Assembly: GCA_947462335.1 (NCBI GenBank)
Contig: OX381714.1
Location: forward strand, 19,502,618-19,566,617
Direction of reading: 5' to 3'
From: Harmothoe impar
Taxonomy: Eukaryota; Annelida; Polychaeta; Phyllodocida; Polynoidae
Length of the DNA stretch: 64,000 nt
In this document: positions 25,461 through 38,668 of the stretch, piece by piece
Numbering within the stretch: position 1 is the first letter of the stretch
Layout of the letters: each line of letters opens with the position of its first letter
Program-made: the position numbers and the translations under genes
Notes under the pieces: generated by a model
Told to the model about the DNA's origin: nothing
The model's input: the letters and a program-made list of their open reading frames with translations, nothing else
Databases searched by the model: none

Positions 25461-26615
25461 GTAAACCATTTTGTCAATGCGATCAATTAGCGACACTCAA
25501 ACGCTAATAAGATACACAGTGGGTGCAATTCAAAGGGGATATGTGATATAAAATGCAACAGATGATGCCTATTATAGCTAACATAATCAAAGATTGTATT
25601 GATTCTAAAACTGCATTTTAAAAAATAATTGAAAATGTCCATTTTTGAATTCATGGGAGGTCTTCAAAGATGTGTGGTCCTTGCCACTTTTGTATAGGCC
25701 CAAACGGCTTGGGTGGCCTATAATCTCATTTTTTCTGCAAAAAATTTCAGTTTATGGGTCAAATCACGTGAGAAGTACAATAATTTTGGTCAGAAAATAT
25801 GACTCAAATCATTCTTTGTTAAAGCAGCATGACTTACTTATTAAGATGATATCATAAATTGCATCAATCATAGTGCAATGTCTAAGTAGAATCATCTTTG
25901 ATATATATGCTTGACTTATACCTTTTCTTGTGGATTTTCAGTAAATTCATAATTCTTTGCCCAAATGAAAATGAGCTTATTGAGGTACACTATTTCTATT
26001 CCCCTTAGCTTTAAACCCTTTCAGGATATCAGCTATAGCCTAAATTACAGTATGTTTTTACTAATATATGACGAGTTATCAATACTAAATAACATCAAAA
26101 ACATTTTGGAATGTTACCGCCATCTTTGACTCAGGGTTCATACCCTGAGGCATATACGACGCCTGGCTATTCCTTTAAGACGTTTTCTAGCCATTTTAGA
26201 ATCCTTATTACTCAGTTTGTATTTTAGTTACAAAAAATTCAATAACATAAAAGGATAGGCAAGATCGGGGGACAAATATTTCCTTCAAAAAGTAAATCAA
26301 TATCTCTTTTCTTCTACTCGCAAATGGACTGCGATCTTTGCGTATTTTTTCTCTCTTTTCTTTAAACACTTAAGTACTGTTAAATGACTACCCTCTAATT
26401 GAACTTTCCATAGGCTCCAAGGTTAAAAAAAAATTGGAGCTGATAGAAATGCTCATCTGACCAGACAGGTATCATATTTCTTTCTTTCTGACATAAATCT
26501 ACCATCTCACATATTAAAATGCCATTCAACCAAGCTAAACTGCCCTCCATATTATTTAAATTACTTAAATGAACTTCTTACAATACCCTAAATATATCAA
26601 GAACAAGGATTTGTT
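25461..26615. other. intergenic, nothing recognised
   Basis: AT-rich sequence. The only oddity is a short palindromic patch near 25690 (aggcccaaacggcttgggtggcct). Confidence 0.55.
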
Positions 26616-26828
26616 TTAGTTCGCATACCACCCCCTCACGTACATGGTGGCGCCACAAGCATTTCTCGTAGTCCGCGAGGCCTCAAGGAGACAGCACGAG
26701 GGTCCCACAGCGGCAGCATAAAAGGAGTGCAAAGCAAAACTGTACCACCCATGTCTTCGCCGTTTATCGTCCGATCGACGCGCTTTTTGATATGGACAAA
26801 AGGCGGTACATGCCCGCAGCCTGCAACT

Positions 26829-26908
26829 GTCCACCACACCCACCTGCACACCCACACCCACCTGCTCTCCAACACCCACCTGCTTACCCACACCCACCTG
26901 CTGGCCTG
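26829..26908. repeat. CACCCACACCCACCTGCT minisatellite
   Basis: About four imperfect copies of an 18-20-base unit. They lie inside a locally GC-rich patch (26620-26830) with several CpGs, and open frames across both are repeat-derived. No gene recognised. Confidence 0.7.
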
Positions 26909-29900
26909 AAATGGAATAACATACATGTATGACACATGACTTGAGGGTACTTTTTAACAAGGAATTCATTTCTGATGCCAGAATGGACCAATGAATGATT
27001 ATAAGGGAGTGTTATCTAAGTACATGATAAGCTACAGATTCAGCTGACCCTGAGTCATCTGTGAGGCCACTCACATGCTCAATCTTTATACTTTTTAATC
27101 ATGGTAAAAAAACAGCCCTTTTGCGGCCGGCTACGGCCGTTTTGGGGAAATGAGACACGGCCGTTTGCGGCCGTTTTGGGGTCAAAAGGGTTAACTTAAT
27201 AACTACAAGCCTTTCACTATGACTCATAATTCTTGGGAATATGCAATGAAAGGCTTGTAGTTAGGAAAGCCCAAATATGAGAAATCAAATGCATAAGCAG
27301 TTGTTATGAAACACTATGCACCCCAGTGTTGACTGTCATGCATGAATGCCCTACTCACAGTGTACCTGTGAGTGCCACTGATCATACTACAATGTACTAG
27401 GCACATTGGGGGTTGACAATGTGCCTTCAAGTTGCTTTTGCTCTTTACAGAGATAATGTATTTTCTTCTGGGTTGCTGCAATGGACTTCTCAGAGTCTCC
27501 TTCACCAGATTCCCATATTATATATTTTCTTGTAAAACAAAAACCACCGAAAGTCCCTACTGTCAGTCATCACACAAGTCTGCTGTTGCACGGGCTAAAT
27601 GACAGAGGGCACCACTGTGTCATGTAACTAGCTGGTGTCCGCATTTCTAAGGAGATCAGAACTGCAATAATGTACATGGGTCCCGGACATGGGTCCAGCA
27701 TAGTGATCATAGGAGGCTGTACTCGTATCTGATCAGTATGAGATCTTATATAGTTTAATTTCGTTTTCATATGGTGATATAATAATTTCATTATTTTGAA
27801 AACATTGAGAATATTCCAGATGTATTTGTAGTATTTACCTGTTCCTATTGCTACTACTACTTTGTATCTGTACTTCCTCCCTCATAGTATACAGACTCAT
27901 AAATCCGCTATTGACCATCTGTGCCCTCATACGTCAATAATCAGCTCTCCACAACTGAGTTCACATGTAATGGGACTGACACCTGTTCACGTCTTACTCT
28001 GTCACCGAATTTCTTGTAACCTGAGTGACGATGTGAGATAGACTCAGCAGCATATTATTTTCCTCTTGAATTCTTCCCATGCATGGTCTTGACTGCACAA
28101 CATACTTAAATTAACACTGAATAATAGGTGGACATGGAAATAGAAAGTTAAATGATATCACATATGATGGAACTGTAATATTTATATTTGGCATTATTGT
28201 ATTATATTAGTCAATAGAACCGTTTACCCTGCCATTTAAGCCACCTTTTAGGAGATATGAACTGGTACACAAGCTTTCTCGTCTACCACTTTTTATTCAG
28301 ACAGAAGCCCCTACTAATGGAGCCGCAGTTTGAGACCCACACTTCCTCCTAAATCACGGTATTTAACCGTTCTTTAATGGGGCATAAATACATCCTTTAT
28401 TACTCTAATTTCTTTCCTCAACTGTTAGAATCAAGATAACTCCGGCCAGACGTCCACCAGCAGGCCCTTCAGAATAGGCTGGCCTGTCAATCATCGGACC
28501 TTTGGAATGTATCGTTCCGCCTCCTCATTGTGTACACACGCTTAAACATAAATGTCGATGGCGCATAAATTTAGTAGTACCTATATTTAGAATCTGATTT
28601 TAGATACAAGTCTGCCTCAGATAAATCCACAGCGGTTACAATGAACATGCTAGACATGACATCAGTTGATCAGCTTTCCCAGAATGTTTTTACGAGGTAG
28701 AAACATTCTTTATTAAAGAAATCAAATATTTGATTGCAGCAAATATATCTTTGCTCGGGGTAAGTAGGATAACAGAGGGTCTCAAGACTCAGTTCAAGCT
28801 GAACCGCCCTGTGATAAAATGGCGCCACATTCAAACCCGCCCACCCACATTGTGGGGTGAGGGCCCATTGAGAGCGGACCTCTGCACGACAACAGTGGGA
28901 CAGGGCCTTTGGTCAGACCAGGCCACCACCTGGGGCAAACAGGGCACCAAGACACATTACAAGGATATACTATATAGTATATTGAGTACTTTCACAGGCA
29001 AATTGACCTGCCCCAGGGTTAAGCTAGGATTATATCCATGATCCTGATAAGCTCTTTACATGCGTCATGTAGAGCTGCGAGTTTCAGGATTACCCCAGGA
29101 CCAGCCTCACATAAAGGGGTATACATCGGTATGGATAGGAGCCAGATCCAGACATTTAGATTTGTCTGACCCCACTTACCTTATACATGTAGTGTAATAC
29201 AAGGATATTTTGGAAAGGCCCACCACTGAATACCCACACCGTACATGTGGCAGGACCGAGTCTGCAGTGGGTAAGGATTACTTCTGATAGGATATATTGG
29301 ATAACACAAGTACTGATCCTCAGGGAAATCATCAATTTAAGTTGCCGAACATCTTTGCAGCAAGGACCAACAACACCAACCTCAACAACTATAGTACAAT
29401 CAGGATTTAATTTCTCCAACAGGGAATATGGACCTACATATAATATACTTAAAATAGTTAGATTCCAATAGCAGGCTTTGTGTTCTAGTAGTCCATGGTA
29501 AATATCAGAAATACGAGGTCAACTGCACTTTGATATCACTACACTCTATGGAGATTTAAAATGATGTATTTTTTTGTAGCTAAACCTCGTGTTTTTTTGC
29601 TGACATTACGTTGCAGGCCCCTGGAGGGTAGAACTGCATAAGACCCTGAACAACATCTGCTGCCTCAGTGTCTGCTCTATAGATAGTGGAGGGGTATAGA
29701 CGCACAGCTACAGGGGTGTTGGTGATTAGGTATAGGCAGGTGCAAACTGACACAGGTGAGTCTTACACCACCCCTCAGCTTCTCCCATCACCACCCCCTA
29801 AAACTCAGAATCTTGCTGCCCCTACATCAAGAGCCACATCGGAGTAAAGAGGAATATTGTGGGCCTTATACAGGGGAGATGGGGCTTTAACCCTGACTGC

Positions 29901-31943
29901 ACCCTACCATTACCGCCACCTAGTGACACCTGTGTCATCTATTCCCACCTGTGACTGTGACGTTACGTCAGGTGTCTCTTCTAGTGGTGTCTTCTTCACC
30001 TGTAGACGTATGGCGATTACCACACTTCGTCATGTGCTGAATCGGTACTCTAACATATGGCAGTGTCAGCTACAATGTAATCTGGTTGCGGAAGAAACTC
30101 AAGGACATCCTTATACTATTAGAAGAGGGATCTCTGTCAATTGCATTCAAATAATAATACAATAATACAATTTCACAGAGCAAAGGGGGATTCTTTTGTG
30201 GAGATATATTGGTATCACTTGGTACAATTGCATTTTCGGAATTAAGGATTGACTGTTACATGACAAGCATGGCATGCTATCTGCATAGGAATTACGTACC
30301 CTTGTCAGAGTAGATATTTCTATAGCTAGTACATATCACTTATAACAATATCATAGTCCGTAAATATAGTCAAATTAAAAAATGGTGATAACAAATTGTG
30401 CAATTCTCTCTGCCATATACCTACAAATGATTCATACCATATACACCATATTGTCAATGCAATTCCCTAACCATGCAGAGAGAAAGTCTATACATCAAAT
30501 CAGACTCTTCAGTATTAGGTCTGACTATAATCACCAGGGGGCAGTGGAGTCTGGCCCTGTCTCCCGGTGATGACAGAGTGTGGAATGTACCTCTGAATGC
30601 CCCGTTATCTTCACTATCAGTATGATTGGATCCCTTATCTATAGTGACAGTTAGGACAATCCCGCGCTCCTACAGCAACTGTTGACCATCAAACACTACA
30701 ACCCATCACTCAACAGTCAAGGACTGTACACTCAATACCAGGGGATTCTGCACAGATATAATTAAGTCCCAAAGGATACTCTTGCTTCTATAAGGAGGGA
30801 TTAAGTCCATGTACTCCCATCGTCTTGGGCCAGACAGGGAATTAAAACAAGTGCCTATTGGATTTCAAATCGATCTCTGGTTCTCTGATTGATAGCTACT
30901 ATCACGAACAGGAGGGGGACATACTAGGACCGTGTCCATATACAAACACTGTATTCCTTGGATATCACAATTGGTGTAAACCATTGGGCGTAAGGAGAGA
31001 GATTATTACACTGACATTGTGGGGAATAGAATTATTCATCTTTGCCTAGAGAGGAAATGGCCAATACCAATGGATATAAAAGTCGACGAGGACTGGTAAG
31101 ACTGATGTACTCTTATCGGTGTGGACATACTAGGTTTAGGCATAAGAGATGTTAAGGCCCGCTTCAGTTAAGGAAAAGGAACTTTCAGTCTTCCACTGCT
31201 TTACCTGACACATTCAGTGACTTACTAATCTAATCATCTGCTTGGTCAGTGAGCGTCGTAGCTTTGCTTTCTATGTCTTCATTGCTATACCCTGATGTGC
31301 ATTACAGTATACTAAGTACCGGTAGTGGGATAGATCACTGCTGGTATAGCTAAAGGAAAAAGAGCACAATGAATGGTTGTATCCTTCACATAATCCATGC
31401 GCAATGTCAAACAGAAGCTAGCCCAACTTGGACCTAAGACATGCCAATACCTTGTCTCCATGCCAACAGGTGGATGGCATGAGGAATCTCCTCTGGTATA
31501 TAGAGAGTGATAAATTAGGTGGTATAGCAGATACTAGATAATTACCAGGTTGTAAACACAAACACTTCAGTAAGGAATTCTGTGAGACCAATTGGATTAA
31601 ACAAGATTAAGACGATTATCTGACCATGGATTCATCTGAAGGGCGTTGGACGAGTGCTGCCAAACAGAATGAGATTCTTCTGGGCCATTTTGTAAGTACC
31701 CCCATCTCTTTTTCCCTTGCAATGTACCTGGTTTCTCTCAATACCACCTTCTCTCTTTCCCTCTCGCTCTCTACCATTCAGCATCCTAAGTGGTTCAATG
31801 GTGAAGGGCCCGGTGGTTTGTTGATAGACCTATTTCAGGATCTCCGCCCAGAGGTCAAATGATAAAGCAGGTCTGTTTACTGGGGGCCCCAGCTTTACTG
31901 GATCTCCCAGAGTAAAAACAAACTTTCTAATGGCAATCTTGAC
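26909..31943. other. gene-poor stretch, no supported gene
   Basis: Contains a 16-bp stem hairpin (27201-27262) and a short GCGGCCG-rich patch (27120-27180). Several GT/AG-bounded open bits (for example 28730-29041 and 29857-30165) exist, but none has a family signature, so no exon is called. Confidence 0.55.
27201..27262. repeat. inverted repeat, 16-bp stem
   Basis: AACTACAAGCCTTTCA and its exact complement at 27247-27262 flank a 30-base loop. Confidence 0.8.
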
Positions 31944-32192
31944 AACCCTTTTATGACCGCATACCGGTAGTGCATGCTATTTTCTGTCATGATGCATGAA
32001 TGCAGCGCTGGTGAGTCCACTTGCTAAGGCTGAAATTATATATCATAGCGACCCTTTGGTATCATATCACGCCCGTAGGTTAGAATGATGCTTGAATACA
32101 GCACTGGTAGGTTACTTGCCAAGGCTGCATTCGTGCATCATACCCATAAATGGCACAGTTGGTTAAGGCAGTATGCGGCCCTTGAAGGGTTA
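31944..32192. mobile_element. piggyBac-like twin-hairpin MITE, copy 1
   Basis: Ends AACCCTTTTATGACCGCAT and CCTTGAAGGGTTAA. Two internal hairpins of the type catgatgcatgaatgcagc...ctgcattcgtgcatcat are separated by the cccgtaggtt spacer. Diverged. Confidence 0.7.
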
Positions 32193-33819
32193 AAAGTTAG
32201 TCCATTGCATTCCTGTCAACTACCATCCCAACTCAGCAAATATAATGGTATCATGAACTGAATACATTTAAATGTTTACGACATCACAAAAAATGTAAGT
32301 CATCATAAATGGAGAATCATAAATCTATAGCGGATTGCTTCAAACAAGATAATTAGTATAGATATACATGGGGATATAAAACAGGGCTACTAACGGTTAT
32401 ATGCGATTACTCATACATGTGTGGTGTTGCTTGATCAAGTTGAAGCTGCTGAGATGGGAAAGGAATAGACTGATAAGAAAGAGGTAACTGTCAAAATTGA
32501 CGACAAAAAACGGCATTTTTACAGTTTCCTGTGGCCTTTAAATTGGGTGATTTCTCCACACAAAAAGCAACAAGCGTATTCTCCTCACAATTACCCTGTT
32601 GGCTTTGTGAAGGGTGTATGTTCATTGTGACCCCGTGAGATGCCCCCAACCCTCCTGGAATGCAGGAAGGTAGCACTTATGGGTGACACACTGTGAAGGA
32701 GGGGTTGTATACAAGAGTCCCTAAATAGGGCTTTAGTGAAGCCTGAACATTTGTGGTAGATTATTTAGGAATTAACATATCACTACAGCTAGGCCCAGGG
32801 CACTCACAAAAACGTAAGGTACACGTGGGTCCTTGGTTCACAACACAACCTACTTATGTGGAGAGTTACTTTCCCTCCCCTCCTCTCACGTTCCCTAGCC
32901 TTCCCAATTTGACTTCTCTTTTGCTATTTTCTTGTACTTTGTCATTCTTAGGTGCTATCTGGTATGTGTGAATGAGGGGATGTATCTGGGGCTAAACGTA
33001 TCTGGTATGCGAGATTGAAGCGCTGCATGCATCTAAACCTATATTAGTCTCCTTTTTAATTAACCTAAACTATGGGCTCTGTTGTTGATCTACCGACGAG
33101 CTGCCTCGGGTAAAATGCCTCGTTTTGAATGTAAACCAGAGGTACAAGTGTGTGTAAAATATCAGCTGTATCTGTTTGTAACCGCTAAAGCCGACCTCTG
33201 AAATTGACGATTTGATTATCATCGAACCATGGTCTGATTTTCATCAAATACGTTTTATGTAGTACCCTTATACATCTGACTTTAATGTAAGCTGAACAAA
33301 TGCACAAACATGAAAGAAACAGGCGAACGGTGTAATTATGTGAAATACACAGACAAACGGAAACACATTAGAGAAGTATGCGATTTACTGTGACCTCATT
33401 ATCAAATAAGGAAATTGGACGCACACTTAAATCCAATTGGCGCATGTAGATTATTAGATTATTGGCAGCTGTATATACTATAGCTTCCCCTAGCTATATC
33501 ATCGCCAACTGAAGCAAGGCCAACTCTCATTGATGTATATATACACGTGTTATGCCAGACACAACAATATACATTGTGTCTCACCCTCTGGGTAATAAAC
33601 CTTAATGTGTCACTCTCCCCCCTCGTTATTTGCCAGGAACAGTACTCGACAAATTACACGTACATCATTGGTGAGAATGCTGCTTTATGTCCCTAAGGGG
33701 TGCAGTTGAGATTTATATCTCATATCACATACTCGGTCAGTTCCCTCACCTCACCACTGCCTTATCCAGATTGTGGGCAATTGCTTGTTCCCCACTCCTT
33801 TGATCTGTCGTCCTTACTT
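32193..33819. other. intergenic, nothing recognised
   Basis: No exon, repeat family or RNA gene seen in this stretch. Confidence 0.55.
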
Positions 33820-34036
33820 AGCTCTTTACGTACTGCAGCCTGACTACCGCCTGCATACTGTTTAACATGATAAGCCCTTTGTCTTCATGGTACATAAAGG
33901 CAGACCTGGTGAGTAACTAGCCAGGCCTGCATTCAAGCATCACAAGTAGAATCTACAGGGTTGATCCACCCGCGAAGGTTTGGCATGATGCATTAATGCA
34001 TCATGATTAAATCACTATGCCATCGAGAAAGGGTTA
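33820..34036. mobile_element. piggyBac-like twin-hairpin MITE, copy 2 (degraded)
   Basis: Recognisable core gcctggctagttactcacc-type hairpin, gggttgatccacccgcgaagg spacer and AAAGGGTTAA right end. The left end is heavily changed. Confidence 0.6.
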
Positions 34037-34218
34037 ATGCCTCAGCATCACACCTGACAAACTGCCCTCTCATGCTATGTAGCACACCTGGGCAGTGTGA
34101 TCATGGAGGTGTGGTTCCGTACTGGTCGCTGACACGTGGTGGTGTGACTTGGGAGTAGGAGCTGATCACTTTCATGTGCTGCACATCAGGCAATGTGACG
34201 TCGGCGCACCCAGGCTGC

Positions 34219-34488
34219 TTAACCCTTTAATGACGAGTGTCGCTGGACGATGACATTTGTCGTCATGATACACCAATGCAGCCCCGGTGATTAACTCGTC
34301 GGGGCTGCATAGGTGCGAGTTAATCGCCAGGGCTGCATTGGTGCATCATGGGAGTGTCTGAAACCCGTAGGGTTGGCATGATGCTTGAATGTAGCACTGG
34401 CGAGTTACTCGCCAGTGCTGTATTCATGCATCATGACGACCAAGGGCATGCTGCATTAAGGTATCGTGCCGTCCTTTCATGGTTTAAG
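34219..34488. mobile_element. piggyBac-like twin-hairpin MITE, copy 3
   Basis: TTAACCCTTTAATGACGAGT left end. The first hairpin is partly duplicated (two successive gggctgcat arms). The second hairpin is near perfect: gcactggcgagttactcgcc and its complement. Confidence 0.75.
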
Positions 34489-34704
34489 TTAAAGGAGTTA
34501 GCAGACTTATGCATGACACTATAGGGATGGCACGGTTGGCTGGGCTTGGGTCACGTAAGGTTCAGTGAGCCAAGCCTATACATGCACACCCCTGTGTACT
34601 ATGTCTCCCCCTTACACCATACACCCTCCCCCAGCACACAGCCTACAACCACTGACTGACACACAGTAGCAGTGGGATATCAAGATTTGTCGTTGACACT
34701 CCAG

Positions 34705-34942
34705 TTTGGATCTCTCTACTACATACCAGTCCTACTACTACAGGGGGCTAGATACACCCCCTCCTCCACCACCATCAACCCCATTTATAAGCGGATTTGG
34801 ATCCCAACGGTTGTCAAATTCAAACGGTGCCATGCACCAACCGCGGCTTAACGCCCTGGAGGAGCCCTGTACCTGTGGTTCTAGGGATACCAGCAGGATG
34901 ATTCAGACGGTCAGACTGTCCCCCAGGTACTCGTTGATACAG
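34705..34942 (+). CDS. candidate coding exon, product unknown
   Basis: Open segment between a weak acceptor (actccag) and a good gtgagt donor, read as one base plus 79 codons. It is Pro-rich early (six prolines), then reads ISGFGSQRLSNSNGAMHQ, LEEPCTCGSRDTSRM and RLSPRYSLIQ. The amino-acid make-up looks like a disordered region of a real protein. I recognise no family. It could be chance. Confidence 0.35.
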
Positions 34943-35793
34943 GTGAGTGGTTTATGGTCCTTAATTCTCACCTGTTGGATCCCTCCTCCAGTGTGTGACT
35001 GGCAGGGGCCCACCATGTCTGTGTGGAAGGGGGAGGTGCTGGAGGACAGGTGTTGTCAGGATCCCACCCACTCCACCGCTGGGATCTTTTCAAAACAAAC
35101 TGCCATGCAGATCTTTTTATCTAACTGTGTGACTTAAGTATATTTTCTCACGGGTTATTGCTGTGTAGAATCCATGTACTATTCTATAGCTGTTAGCACT
35201 CCTTTTGTGGAGTATATAAGAGGGTTACTCTAGACATGCATGTTACAGATATGGTCCTGATCTCTAACAAAAATACTATCCCCCCTACCTATAAAGTTAT
35301 CCTAATAATGTACCTCTATATTAAACACATTACCTCAAATAGTTATGATAAATAGGGTAATTATCATTATTGCATACCATAATACATAGTGGATGGTCCA
35401 TACATTATGTATGTAACATTACAAATACAGTATATATAACATGACAATGTTAATGGTATTGTACCCCGTGTGGCTAGAGTGTATAGCAATTATTTGCTCT
35501 ATGGGAAGGTGGTACATGTAATAGCAAATTGGCTACATTTCTGACTGTTTGATATGGGTGAATACATCTCTTCTATGTACACACCTTTACATGTATACAT
35601 ACTATGATTGTGTAGACTTACAAGTACACACACACATAATACAGGCAGGGCATAAACCATTGTCCAACATGCAGCCCAGACAAGTATAACATGCCTGAGG
35701 CTGTGTATATACCTTAGTACTAATGCACCACAAATTGCCTAATAGTTTGTACTACTGTTCTCACAATGTTCGCATAGTTAATCTTCCTGTTTA

Positions 35794-35795
<2 letters not shown>
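34943..35795. other. non-coding, nothing recognised
   Basis: Sequence between the candidate exon and the TA microsatellite. No feature apart from short CA/TA runs near 35630. Confidence 0.5.

Positions 35796-35868
<73 letters not shown>
35796..35868. repeat. (TA)n microsatellite
   Basis: About 36 TA units. Minus-strand open frames across it encode Tyr-Ile repeats and are artefacts. Confidence 0.95.
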
Positions 35869-35872
<4 letters not shown>

Positions 35873-36497
35873 CATATATTTTTTTGAACAAATTCGAACT
35901 TTTATTTGGTCTATTAATCCAGGTACAATTTCCATAATTATGTAAATATAATATACGGTCCGACCAAATAAAGAACATATATATGTATGTATATATATAT
36001 CTTTTAGGCGGTCTCTTTAGCTGATTTATTATCATTGGCAAGACATACAGGTCTGCTTTTGAGCAACCCCATTCCGTTACGTGTTTAGTCCCTTTGTTGA
36101 CATTGAAAGCACAGCAGTGTCGCAAGGCCCCACGGAGTTCAGGTTTCCTCAAAAGAGGCAGCTCCTTTGCCCCTATTTCTGTACCCTCTATATTAAGTAA
36201 ACACAAGGTAAACACCCAGCATATTAGTCAAGTAGCTAGGGGTAGGGAAGGATTTGAAGGATCAAAGTGACAGATCTGGTTTGTTAATTCTCTGTATTAC
36301 CCCTGGGAAGTAACTCTAATAATGTCATTGACAAGTTACCTAAATAGGATAATTGTGTGGGGGTGGGCCATGACTGTGGAGGTATTTCCCACGCTGTATA
36401 ATATGATGGAAATGCTCACCTGTTGGTGAGGTGTTTAAAATTCCAAAGGTTCAAAGGAAATCAGGGTAGCTGGCATAAGTAGGACGTTACCTGGGTT

Positions 36498-36741
36498 CTC
36501 AGGGTAGGTTCACCTCAAGTCGGCCACATACCTCAAGTTGGCCACCCCTCCAGGATGGATAAAGGGCAGATGTTGATTAACATTTATATCTGGTTGAATA
36601 ACATTGATCAAACTAGTTGGTACTGTTATATAACATCATAATGTTTTTTTCTTAAAATCAACTATGGAGGGGTGGCCGACTTGAGGTAGGCCCATAGCCC
36701 AGGGTCCCTAAGTGGCTGACTAAGGGTAAACCTACCCTATT
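36498..36741. repeat. foldback element, copy 1 of the CAAGT(C/T)GGCCAC family
   Basis: Outer arms agggtaggttcacc and gggtaaacctaccct. Inner arms tacctcaagttggccacccc and ggggtggccgacttgaggta are near-perfect complements. Related to 48074-48283. Confidence 0.7.
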
Positions 36742-36884
36742 AGGCTAAGGGGGACGTTACCAGGGTTGTTACCCTCATACAACATGGAGGTCATCTAGGG
36801 TAGGCTTGTGACCAATGGACACTGGGCCAGGAAGGGCGTACAGGAGTATCAGGTCAGGACAGATTTATTACACAACCCTTTAAC

Positions 36885-37097
36885 CCTTTACGGGCAGCAT
36901 ACTGGAAATCACACACCACAGAACTGTCTAAATATAGTTCATCTAAATGCTGCATTAATACAATAACGGTTAGTTACTCGCCAGTGCTGCATTCATGCAT
37001 CACGACGACCCATGTATCAGAAATGGTCGACATGATACATCAATGGAATGCTGAACATGAAGCCTTGAGGCATCATGCCGTCAGTGAAGGGTCAATA
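36885..37097. mobile_element. piggyBac-like twin-hairpin MITE, copy 4
   Basis: Ends TTTAACCCTTTACGGGCAGC and GTGAAGGGTCAA; one arm pair (ttagttactcgccagtgctg) remains clear. Confidence 0.65.
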
Positions 37098-37839
37098 AGG
37101 GTTCCCATTAGTTAGGGTGTACATGGGCGCAAGAGTCTGTATTCATTGCAGTCCAAGTATAGTATACTAGTATACATGAGTTCACAAAGCGTCAAATCTC
37201 GGCGATCTAACATCATAACTCCACAATTCAACATCAAAATAATATCATGGTATAGGGCAGGTACATATAAAATCCAGGTTTCATGGACTGCAGACTCTCA
37301 CTCCCCTATAAATCTTAATCTGAACTGTTCACATCCGGATTTCTTTACTCCAGCCTATCCTACATTAGCATAAAACACCAATTCTGGTCTGGCTGTATTC
37401 CTGAGTTGCCTGAGTCATAAGCAGTCCATCAAAGTAACTTAAAACCAATGCAATTTTCAGAATTTAAACCATAATCATAATGTAATCACTGTACCGCAAT
37501 TTGGCTGTAATGAATCTTTGTAGTAGTGGGTATCACTTTTTCATCCGTGTTTTTACCTTTTGCCAACAAACATTCTACATTTATTGGGACTATGGCCTAT
37601 ACAACAGTACTGTATCCAAAGGTGTGAAACCGGCTAAATGATGAGCATATAAATACCATTGTCCAATTAGGATCACTATCTACAGCAACATCTCAGTGTT
37701 AGTACCGTTGTGTATATGCAGGCTATACTTTTATGATTATCTAAACCACACTTGGCCGGCAGAACAAAGAAAATGTATATGATGTACAAAAGGTGAGGAA
37801 GCACTCAAAGCACTCACCACATGTGCGGCATAAGTCAGT

Positions 37840-37930
37840 TAAACCCGCAGTTCTTACTGCACGTCCAGTAACAGTCAGAGTGCAGTTGGGACAGGTACTC
37901 AGCTCTATGTATAGCGGCGCTGGGCCTTGA
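37840..37930. repeat. about 95-bp dispersed repeat, copy 2
   Basis: Matches 15143-15245 with few changes (aaacccgcagttcttactgc... tgcagttgggacaggtactc). Confidence 0.8.
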
Positions 37931-38668
37931 AACCATGCTATAGCTCTGTATACATTATATTATCAATGGTAGTTCGGCAAAAAATACAAATATCTGGATT
38001 GAATATGTAAAATTGGTATTGGTCACAAGATATCATGCAGAAAATACATAGGCTCTAATATGATAATTATTACTGGACATCGATTCTCTCTCTTTGTAGC
38101 TCTATAGTGATCGATGCCCAGTTTTATACTTCAGACCAGTGGCTCATTTTGGCTGTTTTTTGCCTCACAGATTGCTTCTAGGGCAAAATCCTGACTAGGT
38201 GCCAATATATTCTCTATGCCAATGTGTAATATGAGGGTAGAAAACACTGGAACCTCAGTTAGAAAAAATCCTACTGAACAGTTTTTGAGAAAATTAGGGT
38301 TTTGTTGCATATTTTTGGTGTTTTTAGTACATTTCCTACATAAACCGTGAACGCCAGCATTTCTCACTTTTCAGGTGTTTAGAATCAGAATTTGACTTTT
38401 TTTTATTCGCAGTAGGATTTCTGAGTATCGAGCCATTCTAGAAAAGCTATTCTTTGGAAAAAATACTTGGTATTTCTTGATGATTTTCGCTGCACAAATT
38501 TAGGGTTGTAATATAAAAACTGCATTGTCATCCAATCAAAGTGTTTATGCACTGTTGATGGTCGCCCCCTCCCACCCTCTTCACTCTGCATTGAAGGAGA
38601 ACAGGCAGGGGAGGTACACTTGTCCGTATATGGCTGTTGACCTGGGTGCTGGGTGCATTTTCAATTTA

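Noticed and set aside
28730..29041. 103-codon ORF beginning near 28730
   Set aside because: No family resemblance and no convincing splice boundaries.
35720..36215. ORFs with long Tyr-Ile runs (also at 15386-15655 and 18541-18726)
   Set aside because: Translations of TA microsatellites.
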